A stretch of DNA of 6,508 nt from an uncultured Eubacterium sp. (GTDB lineage Bacteria > Bacillota_A > Clostridia > Lachnospirales > Lachnospiraceae), in the NCBI GenBank assembly GCA_948560485.1, contig CAOXUF010000123.1, forward strand, positions 1-6,508, written 5' to 3'. Below are positions 6,463 through 6,508 of the stretch, piece by piece; the first letter of the stretch is position 1; each line of letters opens with the position of its first letter. The position numbers and the translations under genes are program-made. Under the pieces are notes generated by a model. That model was given only the letters and a program-made list of their open reading frames with translations. It had not been told where the DNA came from and did no database searches.

Positions 6463-6508
6463 TCACTCTGCCTTTCTTCTAAGTTATTGCAGTCTAACTC
6501 AAACCAAA
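6459..6508 (-). CDS. Possible C-terminal end of an upstream gene, cut by the window edge
   Basis: On the minus strand one frame is open from the right edge for 15 codons (ending ...NNLEERQSE) and stops at a TGA that shares two bases with the hisH start codon (ATGA). The other two frames contain stops here. A 4-nt ATGA overlap is a common junction within operons, so this may be the tail of the preceding gene. The tail is too short to name; it does not look like the usual HisB ending. Chance openness over 15 codons is quite possible. Confidence 0.3.
   Translation of the reverse strand, partial: WFELDCNNLEERQSE

Overview
The window is AT-rich, gene-dense bacterial DNA in which every supported gene lies on the minus strand, so transcription runs from high to low coordinates. 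Strong GGAGG-type ribosome sites, short gaps, A/T-ending codons and the style of the proteins suggest a low-GC Firmicute, most likely a clostridial lineage such as Lachnospiraceae. This is an inference; there is no rRNA or other marker to settle it.

Region A (6508 to 2751) is a tight run of five genes: hisH and hisF (the two subunits of imidazole glycerol phosphate synthase, in histidine biosynthesis), a YegS/BmrU-type diacylglycerol (lipid) kinase, ung (uracil-DNA glycosylase) and an AlkD-like alkylbase DNA glycosylase. Gaps are 52, 23, 23 and 8 nt. The ung stop codon overlaps the ribosome site of the AlkD-like gene. A short open frame entering from the right edge ends in an ATGA overlap with hisH, so the run may begin outside the window. 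hisA is not between hisH and hisF.

Region B (about 2722 to 2365) holds a 66-residue lysine-rich small protein of unknown function. Its ribosome site lies inside a long hairpin, and the gene is followed by a convincing intrinsic terminator. That terminator's two G-U wobble pairs fit only minus-strand transcription.

Region C (2364 to 1) is a sulfate-activation operon: an AT-rich promoter region with repeated GTTATAA-type motifs, then cysD, then a cysNC fusion cut off by the left edge. CysD and the CysN part make APS from sulfate and ATP, with GTP hydrolysis. The APS kinase domain fused to CysN, of which only the P-loop is visible, would convert APS to PAPS. cysD and cysNC abut exactly (TAAATG).

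Nothing here looks like a new defence system, mobile element, CRISPR array or RNA gene. The points most worth a second look are the occluded ribosome site of the small gene, the motif cluster at the cysD promoter, and the odd mix of histidine, lipid and DNA-repair genes in one run. Two gene starts (cysD and the small protein) move downstream from the longest open frame on ribosome-site evidence.
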